A DNA stretch of 64,000 nt from Pleomorphomonas sp. JP5 (GCF_023721815.1 NZ_JAMDLI010000008.1:581944-645943); one strand, 5' to 3'. Shown: positions 37,239 through 45,078, counted from the first letter of the stretch. Program-made: numbers and translations. Notes: generated from the letters alone by a model not told the origin.

Positions 37239-38746
37239 GTTTCGTTTCTCCCCATACGCAATACAAGGTCTCTGGCAATCGTCACGATGAACGTCGTCCC
37301 CGTCTCGCCATCGCTCTTGACGGAAACGTCGCCGCCAAGGCGCCGAGCAAGCATACGGGTGTGCGCCAGACCAATGCCGTCTCCCGGCTGGTCCTGAACG
37401 CCCGCGCGCCTAAAAAGTTCAAAGATACGCTCGAAATCAGCCTCGGCGATGCCACGGCCATTGTCTTCCACCTCGAACACCGCCGATCCGCGTTCGAGGC
37501 GACCGCGTACAGTAATTTGCCCTGAGCGTCCATCTTTCAGATACTTGGTCGCATTGTCGAGCAGATTCGTGAAGACCTGCTGCAAGGCCGAACGGTCGGA
37601 AACGACATCCGGCAAGCGGCCCTCGATGTGAACTTCGGCTCCCGCTTCATCGAAACGCTGGCGGATGGAATCGATGCACTCGGAGACGATGCTCTGCGTG
37701 TCCAGCGGAATCGGTTCAAGGACACGACGCCCGGCACGAGACAGCTTCAAAATCTCGTTGATGAGACTGTCCATGCGCTTCATCGACGAGCGAATAAAGC
37801 CAAGTGCCTCCGGAATGTCCTCATCGACGGCGAGCAGAGCATCGGCCCGGTCGGGATCATTGGCGTCCTCATCGCCAGCTTTCCGAATGTATCCGGTAAG
37901 CCGTTCCGTGGCGGACTCAAGCTCGGACGTGAAGCCCATGATATTGACGAGGGGGGCTCTGAGATCGTGGCTGACGATATAGGCGTAGCGCTGCAGCTCG
38001 TCGTTGGTACGCATCACCGCCTCAGTGCGCTCCCTTACGCGCGACTCCAGTTCCTGGTTGATCTCGATGAGCTCCTGTCGTGCTTCATTGATCTGCCTGA
38101 GATGGCGGATCATGATCATGGTGGCGCCCGCCGTCAGAACGACGATCATGGCCACTCCGAGACTGATCATGGTCCTCAGCATCGTGGCGGTATCACGCAT
38201 GGCGGCGGCACGGGCGATGCGGACGTCTATGGCGACCTGACGAATGGCCGCTGCCTTCTCACGGATCTCATCCATCACCGCGCGTCCCTGGTCGGAAGAG
38301 ATGAGTAGCCGCAACTCGTCGACTTGTCCGGCCCTGAACTCCGCCAGATTGTGTCCGACGAGATCCATCTTTTTCTGGCCGAGCCTGATCAGTTCCGCCA
38401 CGGGCTCGGGCGCGATCGCCTTGCCCTCGTCGACCTCGGCGGCTCGCAACCGCAGGTCGGACGCATCCTTGGCAAACTGAGTGAGCGCATTCTCATAGGG
38501 GCCCAGATAGGCCTCGTTGCTCGTAATGATGAAACCGCGCTGGGCGGTTTCCGCATCGACCAGATCCGAAATGAACTCCAGAATGAGGCGATCGACCCGG
38601 GCTGCCTTGAGCGACTCCGTGCCATGAAGCTGAGAACGGGATGAAAAGATGAAGGCGGCCGAAACGATCATCAACAAGACGACCGCCCCGCCCGCCAGGA
38701 GAAGAAGACTATAGCCAACGAACCGGCCGGTACCCCACCTCAGCAT
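37235..38746 (-). CDS. CHASE3-domain sensor histidine kinase
   Basis: 503 residues from the ATG at 38746, which has GGAAAGCAGG upstream (an ATG pair 5-6 codons earlier is possible). Span 1 is VGYSLLLLAGGAVVLLMIVSAAFIF. A periplasmic CHASE3 domain (about 45-190) contains LVDAETAQRGFIITSNEAYLGPYENAL. Span 2 precedes a coiled coil, then HisKA YAYIVSHDLRAPLVNIMGFTSELE and HATPase with N-box QVFTNLLDNATKYL, G1 VEDNGRGIAEADFERIFELFRR and G2 GDGIGLAHTRMLARRLGG. All catalytic boxes are intact. First gene of the three-gene operon. Confidence 0.92.
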   Translation of the reverse strand: MLRWGTGRFVGYSLLLLAGGAVVLLMIVSAAFIFSSRSQLHGTESLKAARVDRLILEFISDLVDAETAQRGFIITSNEAYLGPYENALTQFAKDASDLRLRAAEVDEGKAIAPEPVAELIRLGQKKMDLVGHNLAEFRAGQVDELRLLISSDQGRAVMDEIREKAAAIRQVAIDVRIARAAAMRDTATMLRTMISLGVAMIVVLTAGATMIMIRHLRQINEARQELIEINQELESRVRERTEAVMRTNDELQRYAYIVSHDLRAPLVNIMGFTSELESATERLTGYIRKAGDEDANDPDRADALLAVDEDIPEALGFIRSSMKRMDSLINEILKLSRAGRRVLEPIPLDTQSIVSECIDSIRQRFDEAGAEVHIEGRLPDVVSDRSALQQVFTNLLDNATKYLKDGRSGQITVRGRLERGSAVFEVEDNGRGIAEADFERIFELFRRAGVQDQPGDGIGLAHTRMLARRLGGDVSVKSDGETGTTFIVTIARDLVLRMGRNET

Positions 38747-38866
38747 AAGCCTGCTTTCCATCATCCGCGCAAAGACTATCGACACATACTGCCTGCGAAC
38801 GAGGAAACTACAAGTTCCTTTCCATCGCCCACACGACACGAATGGCACAAAGGCAGGGACAAGTCG

Positions 38867-39028
38867 TCACGCCTGAAGCAACTGGAAGACAAAGCTTGCG
38901 ACGAACAGGATGAGGAAAAGCCCAAAGAGAACCCTGGCAACGCCAGCCGAGGCGGCGGCAATACCGGAAAAACCGAAGATCGCAGCGATCAAGGCAACGA
39001 CGAGAAAGACAAGAGACCAGTAAAGCAT
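38867..39028 (-). CDS. DUF1328 (YtjA-like) small membrane protein
   Basis: 53 residues, almost all hydrophobic, in two spans ([21 protein letters not shown] and [23 protein letters not shown]) joined by a short Ala/Ser/Gly turn: the DUF1328 pattern. I choose the ATG at 39028 because GGAG lies 9 bases before it; longer in-frame starts reach into the promoter. An EcfG promoter sits 37 bases upstream, matching the stress induction often seen for this family. Confidence 0.88.
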   Translation of the reverse strand: MLYWSLVFLVVALIAAIFGFSGIAAASAGVARVLFGLFLILFVASFVFQLLQA

Positions 39029-39064
39029 GACGTACAACTCCATCTGTTGTGTTTCGGATGGATT

Positions 39065-39089
39065 AACGCCGCACATCCAAGACGGTTCC
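39065..39089 (-). promoter_or_regulatory. EcfG promoter of the DUF1328 gene
   Basis: On the minus strand GGAAC (39089-39085), 16 bases, CGTT (39068-39065). A perfect consensus. Confidence 0.88.
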
Positions 39090-39144
39090 GAAGATACCGT
39101 ACACTTCGAGGCCACGGTCGTCAGAAACATCGACCACAGCCCCC

Positions 39145-39169
39145 GGAACCGACGTCACGTTGCCACGTT
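39145..39169 (+). promoter_or_regulatory. EcfG promoter of the 24-residue membrane peptide gene
   Basis: GGAAC (39145-39149), 16 bases, CGTT (39166-39169). A perfect consensus, 73 bases before the ATG at 39242 and divergent to the DUF1328 promoter 55 bases away. Confidence 0.87.
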
Positions 39170-39241
39170 GTACTTGCGAAGTCCGTGAGCGGGGATCCCC
39201 GACTGGCATTCCGTTCTCATCCCCAAAATGGAGCAGACAGC

Positions 39242-39316
39242 ATGCGCAGCATTCTTCTCTGGTTTCTCGGCGTTCCCATTCCGATCATCATCCTGATCGC
39301 TCTCCTCTACCGCTGA
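39242..39316 (+). CDS. 24-residue single-span membrane peptide
   Basis: Encodes MRSILLWFLGVPIPIIILIA followed by LLYR and a stop: one membrane span with a Pro-Ile-Pro kink and a basic residue at each end. The ATG follows a GGAGCAGACAG ribosome binding site. A perfect EcfG promoter upstream argues strongly that it is expressed under stress. I recall very similar unnamed peptides in other alphaproteobacteria, but cannot search. It might tune membrane fluidity or bind a larger membrane complex; the function is unknown. Confidence 0.75.
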   Translation: MRSILLWFLGVPIPIIILIALLYR

Positions 39317-39434
39317 CACTGGCGGGCCGGTCGGCACTTCAGATCACGCTGGCGCTCCCCTAGCCGCCGGTCCTACCTTGGGCCGGCGGTTTTGCGCCGA
39401 AGCGGCGCCATGCGCCCGTCCGACGGAGAAAACG

Positions 39435-40526
39435 ATGCGGCTTTTTTCTTGCGATGCCTGCGGCAATACCGTCCACTTCGATAATGGGACATGTGTCGCG
39501 TGCACGAGACGGCTCGGTTACGTTTCGAACCCATCGCGCATGACCGCTCTCGAACCATGGGGCGCGGGCTGGACGTCTCCTGCAATGGGCGAGAGCTTCG
39601 CATTCTGCGCCAACGCGGACGTGGCCGCCTGCAACTGGCTGCTGCCTGCCGCGCAGGCGGGACAACTCTGCCCAGCCTGCCGACATAACAGAACCATTCC
39701 CGCGCTCAACGACGACAAGACGACCGAGGCCTTTCGGCGGGTCGTGTCGGCCGAGCGTCACCTCTTCTATTCGCTTCTCGCATGGGGCCTGCCCATACCC
39801 GACAAAGCAGAGGACGCCGAGGCAGGCCTCGCCTTCGACTTTCTCGCCGATGAGATCGGACAGAATGGCGGCGCCGTACCCGTGATGACCGGGCACGCCG
39901 AGGGGGTCATAACTCTGGCCATTGCCGAATCCGACGACGCTGCACGCGAAGCGCGTCGGGTCGGTCTCGGCGAGCCCTACCGCACACTGCTCGGCCACTT
40001 CCGGCACGAGATCGGTCACTACTACTGGGATCGGCTGGTCCGCGACGGCGGAAGGCTTGAGGAGTTCCGCGCCTTGTTCGGCGACGAGCGACAGGATTAT
40101 GCCGAGGCGCTCGAACGAAACTATCGGAGCGGACCGCCGGCCGGCTGGCAGAACCGGTTCGTCAGTTCTTACGCGGCCTGTCATCCATGGGAGGATTTCG
40201 CGGAAACCTTCGCCCACTACATTCACATGGTGGATGCTCTGGAAACGGCTCACAATCTCGGCCTTGTCGTCTCGCCTCAAGGAGCGAGCGCGGGGCGGCT
40301 TGACCTCGATGTGGACTTCTCGCCCTATCGCCAGCAGGACTTTTCGGCACTCGCCAACGCCTGGACACCGCTGACCATCGCGATCAACGAGATCAATCGC
40401 TCACTCGGACAGCTGGACTTCTACCCGTTCATCCTCTCCGAGGAGATCCTCTCAAAGCTGGAGTTCGTTCACACGCTCATCAAGGCGAAAGGCCAGCAAC
40501 AGCGCGCAGAAAAGCCCGGCTCATGA
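39435..40526 (+). CDS. Zinc-ribbon putative zinc metallopeptidase
   Basis: 363 residues from the ATG at 39435. It starts with a four-cysteine zinc ribbon (CDACGNTVHFDNGTCVAC), then a second Cys cluster (CANADVAAC and LCPAC), and a catalytic domain carrying HFRHEIGHYYWD (HExxH) near residue 195 and PWEDFAETFAHYIHMVDAL, where the Glu and His probably complete the zinc site. This matches the family annotated as zinc-ribbon putative zinc-binding metallopeptidase (DUF2248-like). It is cytoplasmic with unknown substrate. It follows the EcfG-controlled 24-residue gene by 118 bases and may be read from the same promoter; a terminator overlaps its stop codon. Confidence 0.85.
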   Translation: MRLFSCDACGNTVHFDNGTCVACTRRLGYVSNPSRMTALEPWGAGWTSPAMGESFAFCANADVAACNWLLPAAQAGQLCPACRHNRTIPALNDDKTTEAFRRVVSAERHLFYSLLAWGLPIPDKAEDAEAGLAFDFLADEIGQNGGAVPVMTGHAEGVITLAIAESDDAAREARRVGLGEPYRTLLGHFRHEIGHYYWDRLVRDGGRLEEFRALFGDERQDYAEALERNYRSGPPAGWQNRFVSSYAACHPWEDFAETFAHYIHMVDALETAHNLGLVVSPQGASAGRLDLDVDFSPYRQQDFSALANAWTPLTIAINEINRSLGQLDFYPFILSEEILSKLEFVHTLIKAKGQQQRAEKPGS

Positions 40527-40539
40527 GGAACCGGGCTTT
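40511..40539 (+). terminator. Intrinsic terminator of the metallopeptidase gene
   Basis: AAAGCCCGG (40511-40519) pairs perfectly with CCGGGCTTT (40531-40539), flanked by A and T tracts. It spans the stop codon at 40524-40526. Confidence 0.75.
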
Positions 40540-40562
40540 AGGCTGAAACTGAGGCGCGAAAC

Positions 40563-40778
40563 TCATCCCTTGAGTCTTCTGCCGCGGGACTGGCGCGGAA
40601 CGATTTCGGCGGCCGGAAGACGACGCCCACCGGCGGAAAGGGCGGCAACCAACAAGATCACGGCGGCGACCAGCGGAGCCAACGCTAGAAACTGCGCGGC
40701 CAGGGTCGTCACTTCCGGACCCGCCATCACTGGAAGAGTGGAAAGGGCTGTTTGCTCTGCGAGGGCAAGGGTAGCCAT
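40563..40778 (-). CDS. 71-residue single-span membrane protein, unknown
   Basis: From the ATG at 40778, preceded by AGAGGATCAAGCC. The product has a polar N-terminus (MATLALAEQTALSTLPVMAG), one span (FLALAPLVAAVILLVAALSA) and a basic Arg-rich tail (GGRRLPAAEIVPRQSRGRRL). I recognise no family. It converges with the metallopeptidase gene. Supported by the ribosome binding site and a plausible small-protein architecture only. Confidence 0.5.
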   Translation of the reverse strand: MATLALAEQTALSTLPVMAGPEVTTLAAQFLALAPLVAAVILLVAALSAGGRRLPAAEIVPRQSRGRRLKG

Positions 40779-40862
40779 GGCTTGATCCTCTTCTTGCACC
40801 AGCCGCCGGACCTTTGTGGCCAGGCAGAGATGCCGGTTGCGATTGGGAACCCGCGACTTTCG

Positions 40863-40968
40863 CTAGAGCGCTGTTCGATCTGAGTGAATCAGACCGGCGC
40901 TCTACGGTTTTGTTTGGTAAGCATCACCTTCTCGGTCCTCGTTTCACTCCGGTCGGATGATGCTCTAG
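40863..40968. repeat. Palindromic intergenic element with CTAGAGC ends
   Basis: CTAGAGC (40863-40869) and GCTCTAG (40962-40968) bound a 106-base unit. An internal hairpin is formed by TAGAGCGC...(G)GCGCTCTA (40864-40912). A second dyad pairs GCATCA near 40921 with TGATGC near 40958. The same GTGCTCTAGA ending and a GATC-rich stem occur at 17.1 kb, so at least two related copies exist in the window. Confidence 0.55.
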
Positions 40969-40971
40969 GCG

Positions 40972-41118
40972 CTACTTTCCTTCGACCGACACGCCATTCT
41001 TACCGATCGAGATCTCGACGCCGTCCGGCTGCTTCTTCTCTTCGTAGAGTTGATACCCAAGGATGCCGACACCAGCGGCAAGCAGAACGACAATGGCGAC
41101 AAGCATCTGACGGTTCAT
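40972..41118 (-). CDS. 48-residue membrane-anchored small protein
   Basis: Read by hand from the ATG at 41118, which has GGGGAGA upstream. The product has MNRQMLVAIVVLLAAGVGIL as an N-terminal membrane anchor, then a charged linker (YQLYEEKKQPDG), then a short exported tail VEISIGKNGVSVEGK. I recall similar short proteins in rhizobia with an anchor and a VEIxIGxxGxSV tail; no function is known to me. Confidence 0.7.
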   Translation of the reverse strand: MNRQMLVAIVVLLAAGVGILGYQLYEEKKQPDGVEISIGKNGVSVEGK

Positions 41119-41332
41119 GACGTCTCCCCAACCTACATGCCGGACCGAATGCTCCGGCTTAGCGAGTGAAGCTCGAAAAAAAGCCGACCTTCACAGGAGA
41201 AACACTTATGGCGCCCCGTTGGTTCCCGTTGCTGTGAAATAATCGTCCGATCTTGGGCTGCATCTTCAGGATCGACGCTGACGTGAGACTGACCATCGCC
41301 TCGCAAGCCCTGAAAGACTGCTCAAACGACAG

Positions 41333-41363
41333 ACCCCGGGGCTTCTTTCGAAACTCCGGGGGT
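41333..41363 (-). terminator. Hairpin after ftrC
   Basis: ACCCCGG (41333-41339) pairs with CCGGGGGT (41356-41363), 31 bases beyond the ftrC stop in its direction of transcription. There is no clear U-run. Confidence 0.4.
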
Positions 41364-41393
41364 TGGGTTGATCGCAGTGAAGGGAGGGAGGCG

Positions 41394-42230
41394 TCAAGCG
41401 ACTGCCGGAGACGCCGTTCGCTTGGGGCGCAAGATGATCAAAAGAACCAGGGCCCAGTAACCGGCAAAGACCAGGAGCTCCATCAGATTCGGCCTTGCCC
41501 GATAGCCGGTCAGAGCAGAAATGAAGCCACCGGTGGCGTTGCCGTCGGACAGAAGCCAGCCGCTATCCCAGAGACGGCGCGACAGACGCGGCAGGATCTC
41601 GAGGTCGATCAGGCCGTCGATACCGGTCATCAGCAGCGCACAGGCAAGGAACAGCAACATGATCTCGGTGATGCGGAAGAACAGACGCCAGGAAAGTACG
41701 CGGCTGCCGGCTTGCAGGAGACCATAGCTGAGGAGTGCGAGAGCAAAGCCGAATAGCCCCGCCCCAATGCCGGACAGCAAATCGCCGGCGGTGCCTGACG
41801 ACAGGATACCGTAGAGAAAGATCACCGTCTCGCTGCCCTCGCGGGCGACCGCGACCAGCGCTAGCACGAACACGCCCCACCACGAGCGACGAACCACGGC
41901 GCTTGAGAGCTGGGTCTCGAGATCGCGCTTCATAGACCGGCCGTGCCGGCGCATCCAGAACACCATTTGCAGGATCAGCAGTGCGGCGATCAGCACCACG
42001 GCCGTCGTGTAGGCGAGCTGCGCATCTTCGGAGATCGACTCGCCAAGCTGTACCAGAAGAACGGCCAGCAGACCGGCGAAGGCGAGGCCGGCGGCAACGC
42101 CACCCCAAAGAAAAACGCGCGCTCGCCCGGTGTCACGCGTCTCCGCGCGCAGCCACGCATCCAGAATGCCGATGACCAGCAACGCCTCGACGCTTTCGCG
42201 CCAGACCACGAAGGCTATGGAACCGAACAT
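41394..42230 (-). CDS. ftrC: FTR1-family iron permease, FtrC/FetM type
   Basis: A 278-residue permease with seven spans. Two iron-transport REXXE-type motifs are visible: WRESVEALLVIG in span 1 and VAREGSETVIFLYG in span 4. It imports iron across the inner membrane together with the P19-like and cupredoxin proteins encoded just upstream on the same strand. Compared with EfeU, which works with EfeO and EfeB, the neighbours here define the Ftr/FetMP-type system known from Bordetella and Brucella. It follows ftrB by 36 bases. Confidence 0.92.
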   Translation of the reverse strand: MFGSIAFVVWRESVEALLVIGILDAWLRAETRDTGRARVFLWGGVAAGLAFAGLLAVLLVQLGESISEDAQLAYTTAVVLIAALLILQMVFWMRRHGRSMKRDLETQLSSAVVRRSWWGVFVLALVAVAREGSETVIFLYGILSSGTAGDLLSGIGAGLFGFALALLSYGLLQAGSRVLSWRLFFRITEIMLLFLACALLMTGIDGLIDLEILPRLSRRLWDSGWLLSDGNATGGFISALTGYRARPNLMELLVFAGYWALVLLIILRPKRTASPAVA

Positions 42231-42266
42231 TGAACTAGACCTCGTCTTGGTCCGTCACGCCGCCAT

Positions 42267-42638
42267 TCACTTGGCGACAAGAACAGCGGGCGGCGCTTCC
42301 GGGTGGAAGTCGTCGAAGAAGGAGTACTCGCCCGGATCGAGATACTTGATCACCATGGAGGTGGTGACGCCCGGTGCGATGACCTTTTCCTTGCGGAGCG
42401 GCACACTCTCGAACTCGGCCGGGGTCTTGCCCAGGTTGACGAGCTGCAACTCGAAGCGCGTGTCGGCCGGCACTTCGATCCGGCTGGGCGTCATGGCGCC
42501 GTCGTTGAACTCGATGCGAAACACCGGATCGTCCTCTGCGGCGGCCGGTACGGTCGCCGCGAGAACCACGAGCAGACACCCGGCGGCCTGACAAAGCCGC
42601 CGACGCTGCGTCGCCTTGGGAAGGAGCTCAGTAGCCAC
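42267..42638 (-). CDS. ftrB: Periplasmic cupredoxin-like protein of the Ftr iron system
   Basis: About 123 residues from a GTG at 42638 that lies within the last codons of ftrA, with GGGGAAGAAAG ahead of it. A basic N-terminus (TQRRRLCQAAGCLLVVLAAT) and a signal cut after VPAAA are followed by a small beta-sandwich (FRIEFNDGAMTPSRIEVPADTRFELQLVNLG, GEYSFFDDFHPE) of the cupredoxin type. It probably oxidises or relays iron between FtrA and FtrC. Longer in-frame starts would overlap ftrA by more and lack a signal peptide. Confidence 0.85.
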   Translation of the reverse strand: MATELLPKATQRRRLCQAAGCLLVVLAATVPAAAEDDPVFRIEFNDGAMTPSRIEVPADTRFELQLVNLGKTPAEFESVPLRKEKVIAPGVTTSMVIKYLDPGEYSFFDDFHPEAPPAVLVAK

Positions 42639-43170
42639 CTTTCTTCCCCGTACCGGCATAGGTGAACTCGTACTTTGCCTCGAAGGGCTCGAACCACGGC
42701 GCAACGCCGGTTTCCTTATCGACGTGGCGGCCGAACATGGCCATGTGACCAGTGCTCGCGGGAGGAGCGATGTTGAAGGTAAGCTGGTAGACGCCGGGCC
42801 CGTCCAGCTTGACGTTGTCGCCGTAGTGCGGACCGTCCGAGGCGACCATGCCCATGAACGGCCCCTTGGAAACGGTCTTGCCGTCCTTGGTCAGTTCGTA
42901 GGTGATCTCAAGGTAGGGAACCCAGTCGCCATTCGCGAAGCCGTTGACGTTGTCCTTGGTCGCGTGGATGTCGGCTTCGAGGTGAATGTCCGCCTTGTCG
43001 GCGGCCAGCATCATCCCGGCCGGTTCCATTTCGATCGGTTGCAGGTAAACGGCCGCGACTTCCATGCCGCCACCGAACTGCGGCTCTCCAATCGGATACT
43101 CGAGCGCATAAGCCGTCGTCGCAAACCCCATCGCCACCGAGGTCAGAACCAGTCCCTTCAGGATACGCAT
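42628..43170 (-). CDS. ftrA: P19-like periplasmic iron-uptake protein
   Basis: 180 residues with signal peptide MRILKGLVLTSVAMGFATTA (cut near YALEYPIG). The mature part matches the P19/FtrA family: FGGGMEVAAVYLQPIEMEPAGMMLAADKADIHLEADIHAT with the metal-binding Met and His residues, VPYLEITYEL, KGPFMGMVASDGPHYGDNVKL and GHMAMFGRHVDKETGV. P19 proteins bind Cu and Fe in the periplasm and help load iron into the FTR1 permease. It is the first gene of the ftrABC operon, with a Fur-like site upstream. Confidence 0.93.
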   Translation of the reverse strand: MRILKGLVLTSVAMGFATTAYALEYPIGEPQFGGGMEVAAVYLQPIEMEPAGMMLAADKADIHLEADIHATKDNVNGFANGDWVPYLEITYELTKDGKTVSKGPFMGMVASDGPHYGDNVKLDGPGVYQLTFNIAPPASTGHMAMFGRHVDKETGVAPWFEPFEAKYEFTYAGTGKKGGY

Positions 43171-43186
43171 TTCATAGCCCCTTTTT

Positions 43187-43205
43187 GCAAATGATTGTCA
43201 TGAGT
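43187..43205. promoter_or_regulatory. Fur-box-like site between ftrA and ftrD
   Basis: GCAAATGATTGTCATGAGT agrees with the 19-base Fur consensus at 12 of 19 positions by my count, including the central ATGAT-N2-TCAT core. It lies 17 bases ahead of the ftrA start, where repressor binding would block expression when iron is plentiful. In Rhizobiales Irr or RirA could act instead. Confidence 0.45.
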
Positions 43206-43437
43206 ATTTTCAGCCCTAGCGCTGCGTCAACCGTAGGGAAACCCCTGATCACCGGGCTAGAAAACGCCAGTTGATTGATTTAGCTGCCTTTTTCACAACC
43301 ACCGCAGGTCTGCCGCAAGTCATGCGTGATACCCCCAGCTTGATCGCTATATGCAATTGATAGCAATTTGCAGATCGGCGTCTTTCGCAGACGGGTGAGA
43401 CGACGTCGTCAGGAACCGGTGTCGGAGGGACGCACCC

Positions 43438-44889
43438 ATGAACAGGCTTGCCCGTGGCGACGACTTTGTCGGCCCGGCCGTGAAAACCATGATCGAAGCC
43501 GGGGGCACCGACTCTCGCAGCGCGTTGACCCGAAAGATTGAGGCGCTGTTCGTTCGCTGGAGACGGCACTTCGGCTGGATTCAGGTGCTGATGTTCGGGG
43601 TGTTTCTGGTCGTCATCGGCCTCCCCGTGCTGCTACCCGACCCGCCGGCCGAAAGCGGCATTCTGTCCAACCCAACACTGTTCCTGCGCTACCTTCTTTG
43701 GGGCATCTGGTTCCCTCTGGTCTTCCTGTCCGTCATCGTCCTTGGCCGCCTGTGGTGCGGAACCCTGTGCCCGATGGGCGCCGCGTCGGAGCTTGCCAAC
43801 AAATACGGGTTGCAGCGGCGCATTCCCGCCTGGATCAAGTGGGAAGGAACGCCGGCTCTCAGCTTCATCATCATGACGCTCTATGGCCAGACGATCGGCG
43901 TGCGCGACCATCCGGAAGCGGCGGCCGGACTGTTCGGCGGCACCATGCTGCTCGCCATCGCCATCGGAGGGCTCTACGGGCGCAACAAGCGCGTCTGGTG
44001 CCGACATCTCTGCCCGATCGGCCGCGTGCTGGGCCTTTATTCCCGGCTTGGCGCCGTACAGTTCACGCCCAAGATCCGGTTGAGCGGCGGCGACGCCTAT
44101 ACCGAGCGTGGCGCCTGTCCGACGATGATCGACCTGCCGCGCAAATGCGAGAGCCGCCATTGCATCGAGTGCTTCCGCTGCGTCAATCCGAAAGCGGCCG
44201 GCAGCATACGGCTGGAGCTTCGCCGACCTGGCGCCGAGGTGGAGGAAATCCGCAACCATCGCGCCAACCCGGCGGAGGCCTGGTTCCTGTTCCTCGATAC
44301 CGGCGTGGCACTTGGCGGCTTCCTGTGGCTTGTCCTGCCCCAGTACCAGGCCCTGCGCCAGGGCCTCGGCGTCTGGGCGATCCAGAACCATGTCGACTGG
44401 ATCACCCGCATCGGCCCGTCGTGGCTGATGAGCGTGCACCCGGCCCGCGCCGAGACCTTCCTGTGGCTCGACTTCATCATGATCGTCGGCTTCATGCTCG
44501 GGACGATGGCGGTGCTCACCGCCGTTCTCGCCAGCCTCACGGCGGTTGGCGCGATGATCGCAAGGCGACTTGGTGCCGACGGTGGGTTCGGCCAGGTGTT
44601 TACCGAACTCGGCTATCAATACGCGCCGGTCGCGCTGATGAGCCTCATCATCGGCCTCGGGGCGGAACTCCTGATGCCCCTGCGCGAAACGTTCATCGGC
44701 ATGGAAGGCGTGCACGCCATTCGAGGCGGCCTGTTCCTGATCGGCGTCGTCTGGAGCATCTGGCTGGGCGACCGCATCTTGCGGCGCCAGGGACTGTCGC
44801 TGTCCAGGCGCTGGATGCCACTGGTTCCTGGCATTGCCGGCAGCCTGTTCGTCGGCTTCGGCTGGTGGCCGGCGATCTTCGGGCTCTAG
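43438..44889 (+). CDS. ftrD: Membrane iron-sulfur protein of the Ftr iron system
   Basis: 483 residues with about ten spans and ferredoxin-like cysteine motifs: CGTLCPMG (near residue 102), CRHLCPIG (near 186), and CESRHCIECFRCVNP (near 238). This is the NapH/NosR-like polyferredoxin build of FtrD, thought to take electrons that keep the iron relay turning. In Brucella ftrD is the last gene of an ftrABCD operon; here it is divergent from ftrABC across 267 bases, so the two transcripts could be set independently. Confidence 0.88.
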   Translation: MNRLARGDDFVGPAVKTMIEAGGTDSRSALTRKIEALFVRWRRHFGWIQVLMFGVFLVVIGLPVLLPDPPAESGILSNPTLFLRYLLWGIWFPLVFLSVIVLGRLWCGTLCPMGAASELANKYGLQRRIPAWIKWEGTPALSFIIMTLYGQTIGVRDHPEAAAGLFGGTMLLAIAIGGLYGRNKRVWCRHLCPIGRVLGLYSRLGAVQFTPKIRLSGGDAYTERGACPTMIDLPRKCESRHCIECFRCVNPKAAGSIRLELRRPGAEVEEIRNHRANPAEAWFLFLDTGVALGGFLWLVLPQYQALRQGLGVWAIQNHVDWITRIGPSWLMSVHPARAETFLWLDFIMIVGFMLGTMAVLTAVLASLTAVGAMIARRLGADGGFGQVFTELGYQYAPVALMSLIIGLGAELLMPLRETFIGMEGVHAIRGGLFLIGVVWSIWLGDRILRRQGLSLSRRWMPLVPGIAGSLFVGFGWWPAIFGL

Positions 44890-45048
44890 ATACTACCGAC
44901 GGCGAGCATTCCCGGCTCATTCGTGGCTCGGGCGGTTGGAAACAATCGCCCGTGAAATCTTCATGCTTTCTTCTCGAGCCTGCGACACTCGTTCTTTTCC
45001 AGCTCGCGACAATTATATATCCCGTTACCATTACGCTTCAGCAAGACG

Positions 45049-45078
45049 TTGACTTGGCAAAGCGCGGGAAACTATTGA
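45049..45078 (+). promoter_or_regulatory. Possible promoter of the RND operon
   Basis: TTGACT (45049-45054) and TATTGA (45073-45078) with an 18-base spacer, in an AT-rich stretch 80 bases ahead of the start. There is no adjacent regulator gene. Confidence 0.4.

Noticed and set aside
38810-38866. AACG and GTTCC near 38790-38815 as a sixth EcfG promoter for the CHASE3 kinase operon
   Set aside because: The spacing between the two boxes is 12 bases instead of 16-17.
43392-43437. GGAAC ahead of ftrD as an EcfG promoter
   Set aside because: At the 16-base spacing the second box reads CACC, not CGTT.
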